This document shows positions 1 to 8,584 of a DNA stretch of 64,000 nt, one piece after another. The position numbers were made by a program, and so were the translations under genes. Numbering within the stretch: position 1 is the stretch's first letter; each line of letters starts with the position of its first letter. This DNA comes from Dongshaea marina (lineage in GTDB: Bacteria > Pseudomonadota > Gammaproteobacteria > Enterobacterales > Aeromonadaceae), in NCBI RefSeq assembly GCF_003072645.1, contig NZ_CP028897.1, positions 2,245,658-2,309,657 of the forward strand, given 5' to 3'. The notes below the pieces were generated by a model. The model was given only the letters and a program-made list of their open reading frames with translations, searched no databases and was not told the DNA's origin.

Positions 1-54
1 CAGGGTCATGACACTGGCCTTCACCAGGGTGAGGGAGTAGCCCGATAGCAGCAT
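1..54 (-). CDS. artQ: Arginine ABC transporter permease, N-terminal 18 codons only
   Basis: The reverse strand opens with an ATG at 54 and reads MLLSGYSLTLVKASVMTL to the window edge, the typical hydrophobic start of an ArtQ/HisQ-type inner-membrane permease. It begins one base after the stop of the arginine-binding protein gene, so the two are probably translationally coupled. The order artP-artI-artQ matches the enterobacterial artPIQM operon. Only the start is visible, so the ArtQ call rests mainly on context. Confidence 0.7.
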   Translation of the reverse strand, partial: MLLSGYSLTLVKASVMTL

Positions 55-55
55 C

Positions 56-787
56 TTAACTTCCAAAATATTTGTTGTAGATGATCTGGTATTGGCCGTT
101 CTCTTTGATCGTGCTCAGGGCCTGGTTAAGCTGGGCCAGTAACTTGGTGTTACTTTTGTTGACCGCGATCCCAAAGCCATTGCCAAAATAACTGGGGTTG
201 GTGACCGGCTTGCCGATGTAGTGAAGTTTACTGTCTTTTTTGACCCAGTCCGCCAGGATGGCTGTATCCGAGAAGATCGCGTCGATCCGGCCAGTCTTGA
301 GATCGTTAAATGCGTCCAGATAACTGGCGTAAGGTACTGCCGTGACTCCAGGCATCTGTTCAAGCAGGTAGCGTTGGTGGGTGGTGCCGTTTTGCACGCC
401 GACCCGCTTATCTTTGAGGGATTGCTGGCTCTTCAGGTTGTCACTGAGGGTGACAAATGCCGCGGCATTCTCATAGTAGGGCTGGGTAAAACTCACCTGC
501 TTGCTGCGAGCTTCGGTGATATCGATCGCTGAGATCGCGGCATCATAGCGATGGAACTTAAGTGCGGGGATTAGGCTGTCGAAGGGGACGTTATGGAAGG
601 AGCACTGGGCATTGAGCTCCTGGCACAGGGCGTTGGCCAGATCGACATCAAATCCTTTGATTTCATTGTTTTTATTAACATATTCGAAGGGAGCATAGGT
701 CGCTTCCATCTCAAATTTGATTACCTGTTTTGCGACGACCTGAGTTGAGATCAGGCCAAACAGGGCTGCACAGATTAATTTTTTCAT
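56..787 (-). CDS. artI: Periplasmic arginine-binding protein (ArtI/ArtJ type)
   Basis: 243 residues, the usual size for ArtI/ArtJ. An N-terminal signal peptide ends near VVAKQ. The family fold-type 2 solute-binding motifs follow: EATYAPFEYV, GFDVDLANALCQEL, FDSLIPALK, DITEARSKQVSFTQPYY, VGVQNGTTHQRYL and, near the end, FGNGFGIAVNKSNT. These match E. coli ArtI/ArtJ closely from memory. It would capture L-arginine (or related basic amino acids) in the periplasm and deliver it to the ArtQM permease. It lies 56 bp downstream of the ATPase gene artP and directly before artQ. Expression is probably controlled by the ARG boxes upstream of artP. Confidence 0.93.
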   Translation of the reverse strand: MKKLICAALFGLISTQVVAKQVIKFEMEATYAPFEYVNKNNEIKGFDVDLANALCQELNAQCSFHNVPFDSLIPALKFHRYDAAISAIDITEARSKQVSFTQPYYENAAAFVTLSDNLKSQQSLKDKRVGVQNGTTHQRYLLEQMPGVTAVPYASYLDAFNDLKTGRIDAIFSDTAILADWVKKDSKLHYIGKPVTNPSYFGNGFGIAVNKSNTKLLAQLNQALSTIKENGQYQIIYNKYFGS

Positions 788-843
788 GAATCACTCCATC
801 AGTGAGTAGGGGCTTTGGTGTTTGGACGACACCCGGCAACGAA

Positions 844-1572
844 TTAATGGGTCAGGTATTGAGCAAAAGCCTGGGTTTTCGGGGACTGGAAGGTGCGTCG
901 GCAACCCTGCTCTATGATGCGTCCATGCTCCATATACAGGAGGTGGCTTGCGATCTTTTTGGCAAATTCAACCTCATGAGTCACGACGATCTGGGTGATC
1001 CCGGTTTCACTGAGCTCGTTGATGATCTGCACTACCTGATTTGTGATGGCCGGGTCCAGGGCGGCGGTGGGTTCATCAAACAGCAAGACTTCTGGCTTCA
1101 TCATCAGGGCTCTGGCAATGGCGACCCGCTGCTGCTGCCCTCCCGAGAGTTGAAGTGGCCACGCCTGAGCTTTGTCTGACAGGTGCAAGGTTTCGAGGAT
1201 TGCCATCGCCTGCTCAGTGGCCTGCTTTTTACAAAGGCCCAACACCCGCACCGGGGCTTCGAGTAAGTTATTGAGAACGCTCAGGTGTGGCCAGAGATTG
1301 TACTGCTGAAACACCATTCCAACCTTACTGCGCAGGGCGAGCCCCTGCTTCTCGCTGATTGGTCCACAAAAGTTGAACTGCTGGCCCGCGATCTTTAGCA
1401 CTCCGGATTGTCCCTGCTCTAACAGGTTCAGGATCCGTAGCAGCGAACTCTTGCCAGCTCCGCTGGGTCCTAACAGAACCAGAGTGTCACCTTTATTACA
1501 CTCAAAGCTAATTTCGTGAAGAACCTGGTGTTCTCCGTAGCTTTTATTTAAACCTGAAACCTGAATGCCCAT
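844..1572 (-). CDS. artP: Arginine ABC transporter ATP-binding protein
   Basis: A 242-residue ABC ATPase. Walker [14 protein letters not shown]-loop region [15 protein letters not shown], signature [15 protein letters not shown], Walker [15 protein letters not shown] and the switch histidine in VVTHEVEFA are all present. Close to E. coli ArtP, and it energises arginine import on the cytoplasmic face of the membrane. I start it at 1572 because AGGA sits seven bases ahead; an upstream ATG at 1587 is in frame but has no ribosome binding site. First gene of the artPIQ(M) operon, behind two ARG boxes. Confidence 0.93.
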   Translation of the reverse strand: MGIQVSGLNKSYGEHQVLHEISFECNKGDTLVLLGPSGAGKSSLLRILNLLEQGQSGVLKIAGQQFNFCGPISEKQGLALRSKVGMVFQQYNLWPHLSVLNNLLEAPVRVLGLCKKQATEQAMAILETLHLSDKAQAWPLQLSGGQQQRVAIARALMMKPEVLLFDEPTAALDPAITNQVVQIINELSETGITQIVVTHEVEFAKKIASHLLYMEHGRIIEQGCRRTFQSPKTQAFAQYLTH

Positions 1573-1615
1573 TCCAATATCCTGCATTTTTATTGGGAAG
1601 CTTCATACTACCTAC

Positions 1616-1654
1616 AATGATGAGATATTCAATAGAAATGTATTAAAATTCATA
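1616..1654. promoter_or_regulatory. Two ARG boxes (ArgR operator) upstream of artP
   Basis: The core at 1639-1652, TGTATTAAAATTCA, matches TGAATWWWWATTCA at 13 of 14 positions. The core at 1618-1631, TGATGAGATATTCA, matches at 11 of 14. The cores are exactly 21 bp apart, which is 18-bp boxes with a 3-bp gap, the arrangement bound by an ArgR hexamer. The site lies 45-80 bp upstream of the artP start, suitable for arginine-dependent repression. ArgR itself is not in the window. Confidence 0.8.
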
Positions 1655-2141
1655 AGATCCTATTTTTGTTGCCTGGTTACCAGATAAGAGAAGCTTACTG
1701 AAAAGAGATGAAATGAGTCATTCTTGAGGGGTAATATCTTTATATACAAAGGGTTACTGGATTGAATAGGGTTTTCCGAACTCAATTCTGAGTCTCAATT
1801 GAGCCAATGATCTTGATTTTATATTTCATGGCATTTTTCGCTATTTATGCTGGCCTGATTCAGGTTCTATTCTGAATCTCCGGCAGGTTTCCAGGCGGCC
1901 AAAACTATGCTTTATCTGAAGAATAAAATCCAAAGCCGTGTTGATTTGCAAGTGATTATTAACTGTTGAGTTCTGGCTGAGTAAGGCTTTCGGCTATGGT
2001 TGTTGGTTAAATGGGTTGATTTAACTTTTCAATGATGTAGAAAACTTGTGAAAACAGGGTTGTGTTTATCGATCTCAATGCTAGGATGGGATTTCGGGCA
2101 CTTATTGCCCGGTACCAGGGAATCAGGTTGAGGGAAGATGA
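1655..2141. other. Intergenic region without a recognised gene
   Basis: AT-rich for its first 350 bases, with no credible coding frame on either strand. It contains a short hairpin (CGGGCA / TGCCCG, about 2096-2112) just before the GIN-domain gene. The region must hold the promoter of that gene, but I see no sharp consensus. Confidence 0.4.
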
Positions 2142-3152
2142 ATGACATCACGTACAATGACATTTCGTTTGCTATTAAGCTCGCTGCCATTGCTTCTGTT
2201 GCCATGGAGCCAATCAACTCTTGCAGAGCCAAGGGATCAGGGCAGCCTACCGATGCCAGCTCATACCTATGAGATCACCGACTTTACCGGTATATCTGCC
2301 GATGGCGATACCCAGCTCATGATCGAGGGGGGCGAGCACTATTCGGTGAAGATCAGCGCAAACTTGCCACAGGATCCACAGGGACAATTCCGGGATCTAC
2401 AGGTGGTTAAAAAGAATGGGCGATTGGTTATCTCTCAGGGCAAAGTCGATACAGGCTGGCTGTCCAAGGTTAAGGATGCCTTGGGGATGGGGGATGGCTC
2501 GGAGCGGCTACAAGTGAAGGCGGTTGTGACACTGCCCACCCTCAGCGAACTCAGGCTACAGGGGCATGCGCTGGCTTGGGTCAAAGATATCCGGTCAAAG
2601 GAGCTCATGATCAATTTATCGGATTCAAGTTATCTCAAGCAATTACAGGGTAATGTCCAGGCCCTTAGCCTGAAGATGACCGACCACAGCAGGGTTGGCG
2701 AGTTAAGTCTGGTAAAGCCTGCAGAGTCTGTCGCGATCAATATGCAGGAGAGTAGTTCGATTCGCTCTTTGGATCTTTCCCATGGGGTAAACCAGTTACC
2801 GGTACGACTGGCTGGAGTCAGTAATATTCGTCAGGCTGAGGGAAGGGTTGAGCAGTTGGATGCGAGATTCTCCGGCAGCAGTAACCTGAACCTGAGTGCA
2901 TTACAGGCCCATCATGTCAATGTTGATGGCCGTGATACGGCCAATGCCAGGGTACAAGTTGTTAAACTGCTTGATGGGCAGATGCAGGGCTCGGCTCACC
3001 TGGATTATATTGAGATGGGGACGCCTCAGATCGGAGTTTCCAGTGGCCTGTTTAGTGCAGTGAACCCCGAGGCCACTGATATCTCAGAGCCTCTACAGAT
3101 GACCCCGGCAACCGTCCGCAACCTGCAATACAGTCACGCCCTCGCCATTTAA
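2142..3152 (+). CDS. Exported GIN-domain (DUF2807) protein, copy 1
   Basis: 336 residues. A signal peptide (leucine-rich core LLLSSLPLLLLPWSQSTLA) is followed by a repetitive region in which short beta strands recur with polar turns (for example MQESSSIRSLDL and FSGSSNLNLSAL). That is the pattern of the right-handed beta-helix 'putative auto-transporter adhesin head' GIN domain. The product is probably periplasmic or surface-associated; no enzymatic motif is visible and its function is unknown. A second, diverged copy follows on the same strand. The start at 2142 is preceded by GAGGGAAG; an in-frame ATG five codons on is also possible. Confidence 0.75.
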   Translation: MTSRTMTFRLLLSSLPLLLLPWSQSTLAEPRDQGSLPMPAHTYEITDFTGISADGDTQLMIEGGEHYSVKISANLPQDPQGQFRDLQVVKKNGRLVISQGKVDTGWLSKVKDALGMGDGSERLQVKAVVTLPTLSELRLQGHALAWVKDIRSKELMINLSDSSYLKQLQGNVQALSLKMTDHSRVGELSLVKPAESVAINMQESSSIRSLDLSHGVNQLPVRLAGVSNIRQAEGRVEQLDARFSGSSNLNLSALQAHHVNVDGRDTANARVQVVKLLDGQMQGSAHLDYIEMGTPQIGVSSGLFSAVNPEATDISEPLQMTPATVRNLQYSHALAI

Positions 3153-3175
3153 TCTCTACAGGCCGGTTGTTTGAA

Positions 3176-3197
3176 CCGCTCACAAGTTTGTGAGCGG
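3176..3197. terminator. Perfect 10-bp inverted repeat after the first GIN-domain gene
   Basis: Arms CCGCTCACAA (3176-3185) and TTGTGAGCGG (3188-3197) with a two-base centre, 24 bases after the stop. Only a weak T-rich tail (TCTCTTAT) follows. It may be a transcription terminator, or a palindromic protein-binding site ahead of the second copy. Confidence 0.5.
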
Positions 3198-3337
3198 TCT
3201 CTTATGACCTCAAGCCCGAATGTCTTAATTTTTCAGGTCTTCTACGGATTGCTGCTGTCTGTCAGCCGAGTATAGTGGCGGCGCTGTTTCTCCACCCTAT
3301 CGAGTATTAGGGGGCCGGAGTTTTCAATCTGCTCTGT

Positions 3338-4318
3338 ATGGGCACAATCATGATCTATTTTCATAGGGTTTACTGCGTGATATCCGGAGTTGTTGCTCGC
3401 TATTTATTGTTGGTTGTTCTGTTTTCACTCTCTTTACCGGCCGTAACGGCAGCACCCCTTGATGTGGCTTGCTTCCCCAAGGGAGATGATAATATCTTTC
3501 ATTTTCATCACATCCTGGTGGACGGCAATGTGCTGCTCAGGATTCAAAGTGGCCAGGACTATGCCTTTGATGCGGTTTCCTGGGGCGATAAAAGGCTGCT
3601 CAAACAGTTACAAATCCGTACTACTTCCGGTTCTCTGGTGATTAAGCGCCAGCCAATGTATGGATGGCTGAGCCGTGTTGGCTGTTATCTGTCATTCGGG
3701 CAGTGGGATCACGCTTGTCTGGCCCTGGCGCCAATCCAGCTGAGTGTGACTCTTCCCCAATTGGACTCTCTGAGCTTACGCGGTCGAAGCCAGGCATTTT
3801 TTAATCATTTTAATGCTAAGCGACTGGCGATTAGCTTATCTGATCGCAGTCAGCTCATGCACTTTGAGGGGCATGTCAGAGATTTATCCATTGAACTGGC
3901 GCAGCATAGCAAAATCCGCCAACTGAGTATTTTGCGTCATCTTCAAAGACTACAGCTAAGCCTGATGCAGGATGCCTCCATTCATCAGCTTTACCTTCCC
4001 CAGGGGGGGAATCAGCTGGATGTCAACATGGCTAACAGGAGCCAGGTTCGTCATCTGTATGGTTCTGTACAATCGATCAAACTAACTCAATCGGGTAGCA
4101 GTAACTTTAACGGTGAAGGATTACTGGCTGAGGAGATCAATCTGCTGGCCGGTGATACCAGTAATGCCAGGGTTCGGGTCGGTCAGCGCCTCAATGCCAG
4201 GTTGACCGGTTCGGCCCATGTTAGCTATCTCACACAGGGGAGACCCCAAATCTCCCTCGATCAGAGCCCTTTTTCTGCTGTGACTTCGTTATCTGAGACT
4301 TCGCAGTCTAACTCTTAG
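3338..4318 (+). CDS. Exported GIN-domain (DUF2807) protein, copy 2
   Basis: 326 residues, paralogous to the preceding gene. Shared landmarks appear in the same order: a signal peptide, a QSGQDYAFD-like first strand segment, SGSLVIKRQPMYGWLS (compare NGRLVISQGKVDTGWLS), LPQLDSLSLRG, LAISLSDRSQLMHFEG, the Asn/Ser-rich turns SGSSNFNG, and the closing GDTSNARVRVGQRLNARLTGSAHVSYL. It is probably secreted to the periplasm or cell surface. Copy 2 has extra cysteines (around ACFPKGD and CYLSFGQWDHACL) absent from copy 1. The start is uncertain: ATG 3338 or ATG 3350, neither with a strong ribosome binding site. Function unknown. Confidence 0.7.
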   Translation: MGTIMIYFHRVYCVISGVVARYLLLVVLFSLSLPAVTAAPLDVACFPKGDDNIFHFHHILVDGNVLLRIQSGQDYAFDAVSWGDKRLLKQLQIRTTSGSLVIKRQPMYGWLSRVGCYLSFGQWDHACLALAPIQLSVTLPQLDSLSLRGRSQAFFNHFNAKRLAISLSDRSQLMHFEGHVRDLSIELAQHSKIRQLSILRHLQRLQLSLMQDASIHQLYLPQGGNQLDVNMANRSQVRHLYGSVQSIKLTQSGSSNFNGEGLLAEEINLLAGDTSNARVRVGQRLNARLTGSAHVSYLTQGRPQISLDQSPFSAVTSLSETSQSNS

Positions 4319-4360
4319 GATTTCACTATGAGCCCCGGGCATGGCTCGGGTGGCTCAAGT

Positions 4361-5098
4361 CTACACCAGCAGCATTTTAAGTTGCTGCTGTTCCAGCCAC
4401 TGACGATCCCTGTCCGGGATCCCCCGGTCGGTGATCAGGGTATCAAATTGCTCAACCGCTCCAAGGTTTGCCGGGTAGATCTGGCCGAATTTCGAGGAAT
4501 TGGTGAGTAAAATATTACGCTGCCCCTTGGCCAGGATTGCTCTGACCACATCGGCACGTAAGAGATCTTTATTGGTAAACCCTGTGCTGGGATGACATCC
4601 GTCAATACCGATAAAGGCCTTACTAAAATGCAGCTGCTCGATTCCCAGCAGCGTCAGGGGGCCAACCAGGCTATCACTCTGGCTCTGATAATTCCCCCCG
4701 AGCAAAATCACTTGGGCGCGGCCCTCTCTTAGGTGCTGGGCGATGGCACAGTTAGGAGTGATCACTGTGACCGCCCTGGAGTTCAGTTGGCGGGCAAGAA
4801 GGGCGTTGGCGCTGCCCCCCTCGATGAGGATCGACTCCCCATCCTCGACTAGCTCACTGGCCCGGACCGCCAACCTGAGCTTGGTGTCAAAGTGAACATT
4901 AAGTCTGTCATTGAGACTTTCCTGCACCAGGGCCTCGGCCCCACCGTGGATCCGGCGCAGGTAGCCCTGTTGCTCCAACGCCGAGAGATCCTGGCGGATC
5001 GTGACCTGGGAAACCCCGGTCTGCTCTGCCAGCAGTGCAACAGAGGCTTTTTGATGGGTCTCAACCAGTTGCAGTATTTGACAATGTCTTGGATGCAT
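4361..5098 (-). CDS. DeoR/GlpR-family transcriptional repressor
   Basis: 245 residues, standard DeoR length. The N-terminal winged helix-turn-helix reads ILQLVETHQKASVALLAEQ then VSQVTIRQDLSALEQQGYL and RIHGGAEAL. The C-terminal DeoRC sugar-phosphate sensor carries ILIEGGSANALLA, VITPNCAIAQHL, VILLGGNYQ, AFIGIDGC and LLTNSSKFG. It lies 24 bases downstream of pflF on the same strand, as the last gene of the pflE-pflF unit. It is therefore a likely local regulator of the glycyl-radical/aldolase cluster, sensing a phosphorylated sugar intermediate. The effector cannot be read from sequence. Confidence 0.85.
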   Translation of the reverse strand: MHPRHCQILQLVETHQKASVALLAEQTGVSQVTIRQDLSALEQQGYLRRIHGGAEALVQESLNDRLNVHFDTKLRLAVRASELVEDGESILIEGGSANALLARQLNSRAVTVITPNCAIAQHLREGRAQVILLGGNYQSQSDSLVGPLTLLGIEQLHFSKAFIGIDGCHPSTGFTNKDLLRADVVRAILAKGQRNILLTNSSKFGQIYPANLGAVEQFDTLITDRGIPDRDRQWLEQQQLKMLLV

Positions 5099-5122
5099 AA
5101 TCGTTAGCCGCTTGGGGGCGTC

Positions 5123-7558
5123 TCATCCTAATGAGTGCTCGGTGCGGGCAATAATATCATTCTGAGCCTCCGCCGATAAAGCGGTAAAGAAGGCGGAATA
5201 ACCCGCGACCCGCACCACCAGATCCCGGTAGCGATCGGGATAACGCTGCGCCTCCAGAAGCATCTGTTTGGAGACTATGTTGTACTGCACATGCCATCCT
5301 CTGTGATGATCGAAGAAGGTCGCCAGTAACAGCTTGAGCTTAAGTTTGTCGGCCCTGGACTCAAACCCGGCGGGAGAGATCTTCTGATTCAGCAATACCC
5401 CACCCAGGATCTGCTCGGTGGGCAATTTGGCGATCGAGTTAAACACTGCGGTAGGTCCCTGGGTATCGGTGCCCGATGAGGGGCTGGCTCCCTCAGCCAA
5501 TGCTGCTTTCGCTTTTCGCCCATCAGGCGTCGCCATGGTGGCAGAGCCAAAAGGCACATTGGCCGAGATACTGGAGGTTCCTGCATAGTAGCCTCCACCA
5601 ATGGGGCCGCGGCCATGGCGGGTATTGTGATAGTTCGCCAGTTCATCTATGTAGCTTTGATAGGCTCGCACCAGCAGGGTGTCGACGGATTCATCGTCAT
5701 TGCCATATTTGGGAATCTGATTGATAAGATGCTGACGCAACTGCTCCCCTTCGGATCCCGAGAAGTCGTTTTCCAGCTGGGTTGCAAGCTGTGGCTGAGT
5801 GAGTTCAGAGGTATCAAACAGGGTTTGTTTGACAGCCATCAGGCTGTTTCCGAGGTTGGCTATTCCGACCTGCAGGCCTGAGATCCAGTCATAGACGGCG
5901 CCCCCCTCTTTAATACTCTTTCCCCGGGCCAGGCAGTCGTCAACCAGGGCGGAGCAGAGTATATCCGGAGCATTCTCCTCCAGCACAGTATCCACCACGC
6001 AGTCGATCTCGACCGATTTACGGGTGAAGTAACGACACTGCTGATCCCAGCAGCGCATCACCGACTCGAAGCCATCAAAGTTATTGAGGCTGAGCCCTTG
6101 TTGCTGGGGAAGAAACACCTGGCCCGTGGTTGCATCCCGTCCCTGCTCAAGGGCTGCAAGCAGCACCCGCGGAAGGTTAATAAAGCTCATGCCGGTGCAG
6201 CGATAGCCCCACTTGCCCGGGATCGCAGTTTCGATACAGCCGATAGCAGAATAGTTGTAGGCATCCAGCTTGCTGACTCCTAACTTAATAAATTCAGGGA
6301 TCACTATCTCGTCATTGTTGAAGGCGGGCATGCCGAAGCCACAACCAATCACCTCAAGACAGGCATCGAGAAACTTGGGCTCCAGTGATGAATGATAGCG
6401 GACACTGAGGTTGGGCTGGGTGGATCGAAGTCGACCACAGGATTCTAAAATGGCCCAGGACAGGGAGTTGACCGCATCCTTTGCCCGGTTTGTCGTCGGA
6501 TCCCAACGCTGACCGCCGATGGTGACATTCTGGTACAGGGGGCTGCCTGCGGATGCCTTTGAGTGGCTTCCCGAGCGGATCTTGTTGATTTCCAGTAGCT
6601 TGAGCCAGCAGCCATGCAGCAGCTCGATTGCTTCATCACGGGGCAGTGATTGGTTGATCTCCACGTCCTGTTGATAGAAGGGGTAAAGATATTGGTCCAT
6701 TCGGCCAAATGAGACCGAGTGACCATTGGACTCTATCTGCAGTACCAGCTGGATAAAGTAGCAAAGCTGCAGCGCCTGGTGAAAATTCTGTGGGGGATGG
6801 GTTGCTATGTGGCGGCAGTGCGAAGCCAGTCGATCCAGTTCTGCTGCTCGCCAGGGGCGTTGTTCACTGCGACTCATCTCACCGGCAAGCTCGCTATAGC
6901 GTAGGATATAGTGTTGCAGTGCATCAAAAGTGATGGCAACCGCCTTGAGAAACTGGGATTGTTTTAGCCCCTCCTGAGTCGTGCGATCCCGCTCTTGTAG
7001 TCGCTGAGCTACCTCCTGCTGCAAGCCTTTGATCCCAAGACGCAGTACCTTAGCAAAATCCACTGCCAGGTGGGCATCGCCCGAGGTCATATTACCTTCA
7101 GCCTTGATGATGGTGCTCTTTAAAATTGCGGTCTGCTCATCATCGAATAGTGCCTGAGCCTTGTCCTGAACTGTGTGGCCCTGCCAGTAGGGAATGATGC
7201 TCTGCTCAAGTTGCAGCTTGTTTTGTTCGCTCAGTTTAAAGCCTGCGCCGGGCCGGTCGGAGAGATCATCGAGCTCAGCGGCCAGCCACTGCACTGTGTA
7301 TTCCGGAAAGATCGGGGCGGCCCTGAGCTGACTTGCCTGATTGCCGACAATCAGTTCGTCGTTATCTATCCAGACTGTCTTGTTGCTGAGGTGATCTGCC
7401 AGAGCCAGGGCTCGGCGGATCACCAGGGGTTGAGCTGCCTGCTGTTGGTAAATGCGTGTGTAGCTCTCGGCGCGCTCGATACAAACCGGGGCCTTGGTGA
7501 TATTAACCAGGCGCTCTTTGTGATTCTTGACTCTGTGGCTGAGGGTGGTCAGATCCAT
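5123..7558 (-). CDS. pflF: Glycyl radical enzyme of the PflF (YbiW) type
   Basis: 811 residues, matching E. coli PflF/YbiW (about 810) in length and along its whole sequence as I recall it. Diagnostic stretches are VRRALALADHL-like, GNQASQLRAAPIFPEYTV, AEGNMTSGDAHLAVD, ESNGHSVSFGRMDQYLYP and SGSHSKASAGSPLYQNVTIG. The catalytic cysteine is in AIGCIETA (about Cys441). The C-terminal glycyl-radical loop is RVAGYSAFFTAL (Gly786). PflF is annotated as a putative formate acetyltransferase, but its single Cys motif (not CC) and diol-dehydratase-like features leave its real substrate undefined. It starts four bases after pflE, so the pair is translationally coupled. Oxygen-sensitive, hence anaerobic; an FNR box precedes the operon. 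Confidence 0.92.
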   Translation of the reverse strand: MDLTTLSHRVKNHKERLVNITKAPVCIERAESYTRIYQQQAAQPLVIRRALALADHLSNKTVWIDNDELIVGNQASQLRAAPIFPEYTVQWLAAELDDLSDRPGAGFKLSEQNKLQLEQSIIPYWQGHTVQDKAQALFDDEQTAILKSTIIKAEGNMTSGDAHLAVDFAKVLRLGIKGLQQEVAQRLQERDRTTQEGLKQSQFLKAVAITFDALQHYILRYSELAGEMSRSEQRPWRAAELDRLASHCRHIATHPPQNFHQALQLCYFIQLVLQIESNGHSVSFGRMDQYLYPFYQQDVEINQSLPRDEAIELLHGCWLKLLEINKIRSGSHSKASAGSPLYQNVTIGGQRWDPTTNRAKDAVNSLSWAILESCGRLRSTQPNLSVRYHSSLEPKFLDACLEVIGCGFGMPAFNNDEIVIPEFIKLGVSKLDAYNYSAIGCIETAIPGKWGYRCTGMSFINLPRVLLAALEQGRDATTGQVFLPQQQGLSLNNFDGFESVMRCWDQQCRYFTRKSVEIDCVVDTVLEENAPDILCSALVDDCLARGKSIKEGGAVYDWISGLQVGIANLGNSLMAVKQTLFDTSELTQPQLATQLENDFSGSEGEQLRQHLINQIPKYGNDDESVDTLLVRAYQSYIDELANYHNTRHGRGPIGGGYYAGTSSISANVPFGSATMATPDGRKAKAALAEGASPSSGTDTQGPTAVFNSIAKLPTEQILGGVLLNQKISPAGFESRADKLKLKLLLATFFDHHRGWHVQYNIVSKQMLLEAQRYPDRYRDLVVRVAGYSAFFTALSAEAQNDIIARTEHSLG

Positions 7559-7562
7559 ATTA

Positions 7563-8459
7563 TTACCCCTTTAGGATAGGTGTGAGTTTAAGGCTTTGAG
7601 CATAGCGACAGGCAGATGCCAGCAGTTCTGGATCCTCCAGAGGTTCGACTGGCGCCGTATATTTAAGTCCCAGTTGTGGATACTTGGCGGCGCCCAGCAG
7701 GTGATAGGGCAACAGGTGGACCTCCTGGCTCAGTTGATGGGTCGCGATGAAATCGAGCAGGGAGTTGAGCTCTCTCAGGCTGGCATTAAATCCCGGGATC
7801 ACCGGGATGCGAATCGTTAGCGATGCTCCCGCTTGTTTGAGGCGGATCAGGTTCTCCTTGATGACTGACAGGGATCCCTGGCACCAATCCCTGAACTTGG
7901 CATCATCTGTGTGTTTCAAGTCAGCCAAAAAACCATCGGTTAACTTGAGGACCGGCTCGATATAGTGCCAGGGCACAGACAGGCAAGATTCGATCAGGGT
8001 GTGGATCTTCTGATTTTTCAGTGCCGTGAGTAATTTACAGATGAACTGGGTTTGAAGAAGTGGCTCTCCGCCCGAGAGGGTGATCCCACCACCACTGCTC
8101 TCATAATAGCAGCGGTCTTTGAGCGCGATGGACAGCAACTCATCGATGCGTCTGGACTGGCCAATCACATTGAGGGCCTGAGAGGGGCAGATATCACGCA
8201 GGGGTTCGAGTTGATTCCCCCTGATCTTCTGGCGCTCAATGATGAGACGATCCTCGGTTTTACGGATGGCTGAGGTGGCATCGCAGCAGCGCCGACACCC
8301 CTGAATGCAGAGCCTTTCATCAAACATGAGCTGTGGCTTAGGCGAGCGGCTTTCCGGATTTTGGCACCAGGGACAGCTCAAAGGGCAGCCCTTAAAAAAG
8401 ATCAGGGTACGGATCCCGGGTCCATCATGGGTTGAGAAACGTTGCGTGTTAAAAATCAT
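7563..8459 (-). CDS. pflE: Glycyl-radical enzyme activating enzyme, radical SAM (PflE/YbiY)
   Basis: 298 residues from the chosen start. The N-terminus has RFSTHDGPGIRTLIFFKGC with the radical-SAM cysteines in CPLSCPWCQNPES (CxxxCxxC). A ferredoxin-like insertion with more cysteines (CIQGCRRC and a later DICPS) is typical of GRE activases carrying extra iron-sulfur clusters. GGGITLSGGEP is the SAM-binding GGE motif. It installs the glycyl radical on the adjacent PflF. The start at 8459 is preferred because AAGGAGG lies six bases ahead; a longer frame opening at 8492 has no homology in the extra 11 residues. Confidence 0.92.
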   Translation of the reverse strand: MIFNTQRFSTHDGPGIRTLIFFKGCPLSCPWCQNPESRSPKPQLMFDERLCIQGCRRCCDATSAIRKTEDRLIIERQKIRGNQLEPLRDICPSQALNVIGQSRRIDELLSIALKDRCYYESSGGGITLSGGEPLLQTQFICKLLTALKNQKIHTLIESCLSVPWHYIEPVLKLTDGFLADLKHTDDAKFRDWCQGSLSVIKENLIRLKQAGASLTIRIPVIPGFNASLRELNSLLDFIATHQLSQEVHLLPYHLLGAAKYPQLGLKYTAPVEPLEDPELLASACRYAQSLKLTPILKG

Positions 8460-8510
8460 CATCGGCCTCCTTTTCGATAAAAAGTATTTCACTTACGAAT
8501 GAAAGTTACA

Positions 8511-8524
8511 TTGATCCAGATCAA
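8511..8524. promoter_or_regulatory. Perfect FNR box between pflE and fsaA
   Basis: TTGATCCAGATCAA is an exact match to the FNR consensus TTGAT-N4-ATCAA. It lies 52 bases upstream of the pflE start and 61 upstream of the fsaA start. It could therefore control both divergent units, which fits an oxygen-sensitive glycyl radical enzyme. It could also be read by a CRP relative, but the symmetry and core fit FNR best. Confidence 0.8.
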
Positions 8525-8584
8525 TCTGGAGGGCCGGCTTTATTTTTAGGATAGGGTCAGTCTTTTGCATCGAAGGAGCTTCCC

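Noticed and set aside
2029-2232. 67-codon reverse frame overlapping the start of the first GIN-domain gene
   Set aside because: No signal, motif or ribosome binding site; it is antisense to a credible coding start.
8492-8507. Palindrome-like ACTTACGAATGAAAGT as an operator for the DeoR-type regulator
   Set aside because: Only the outer four bases are symmetrical.
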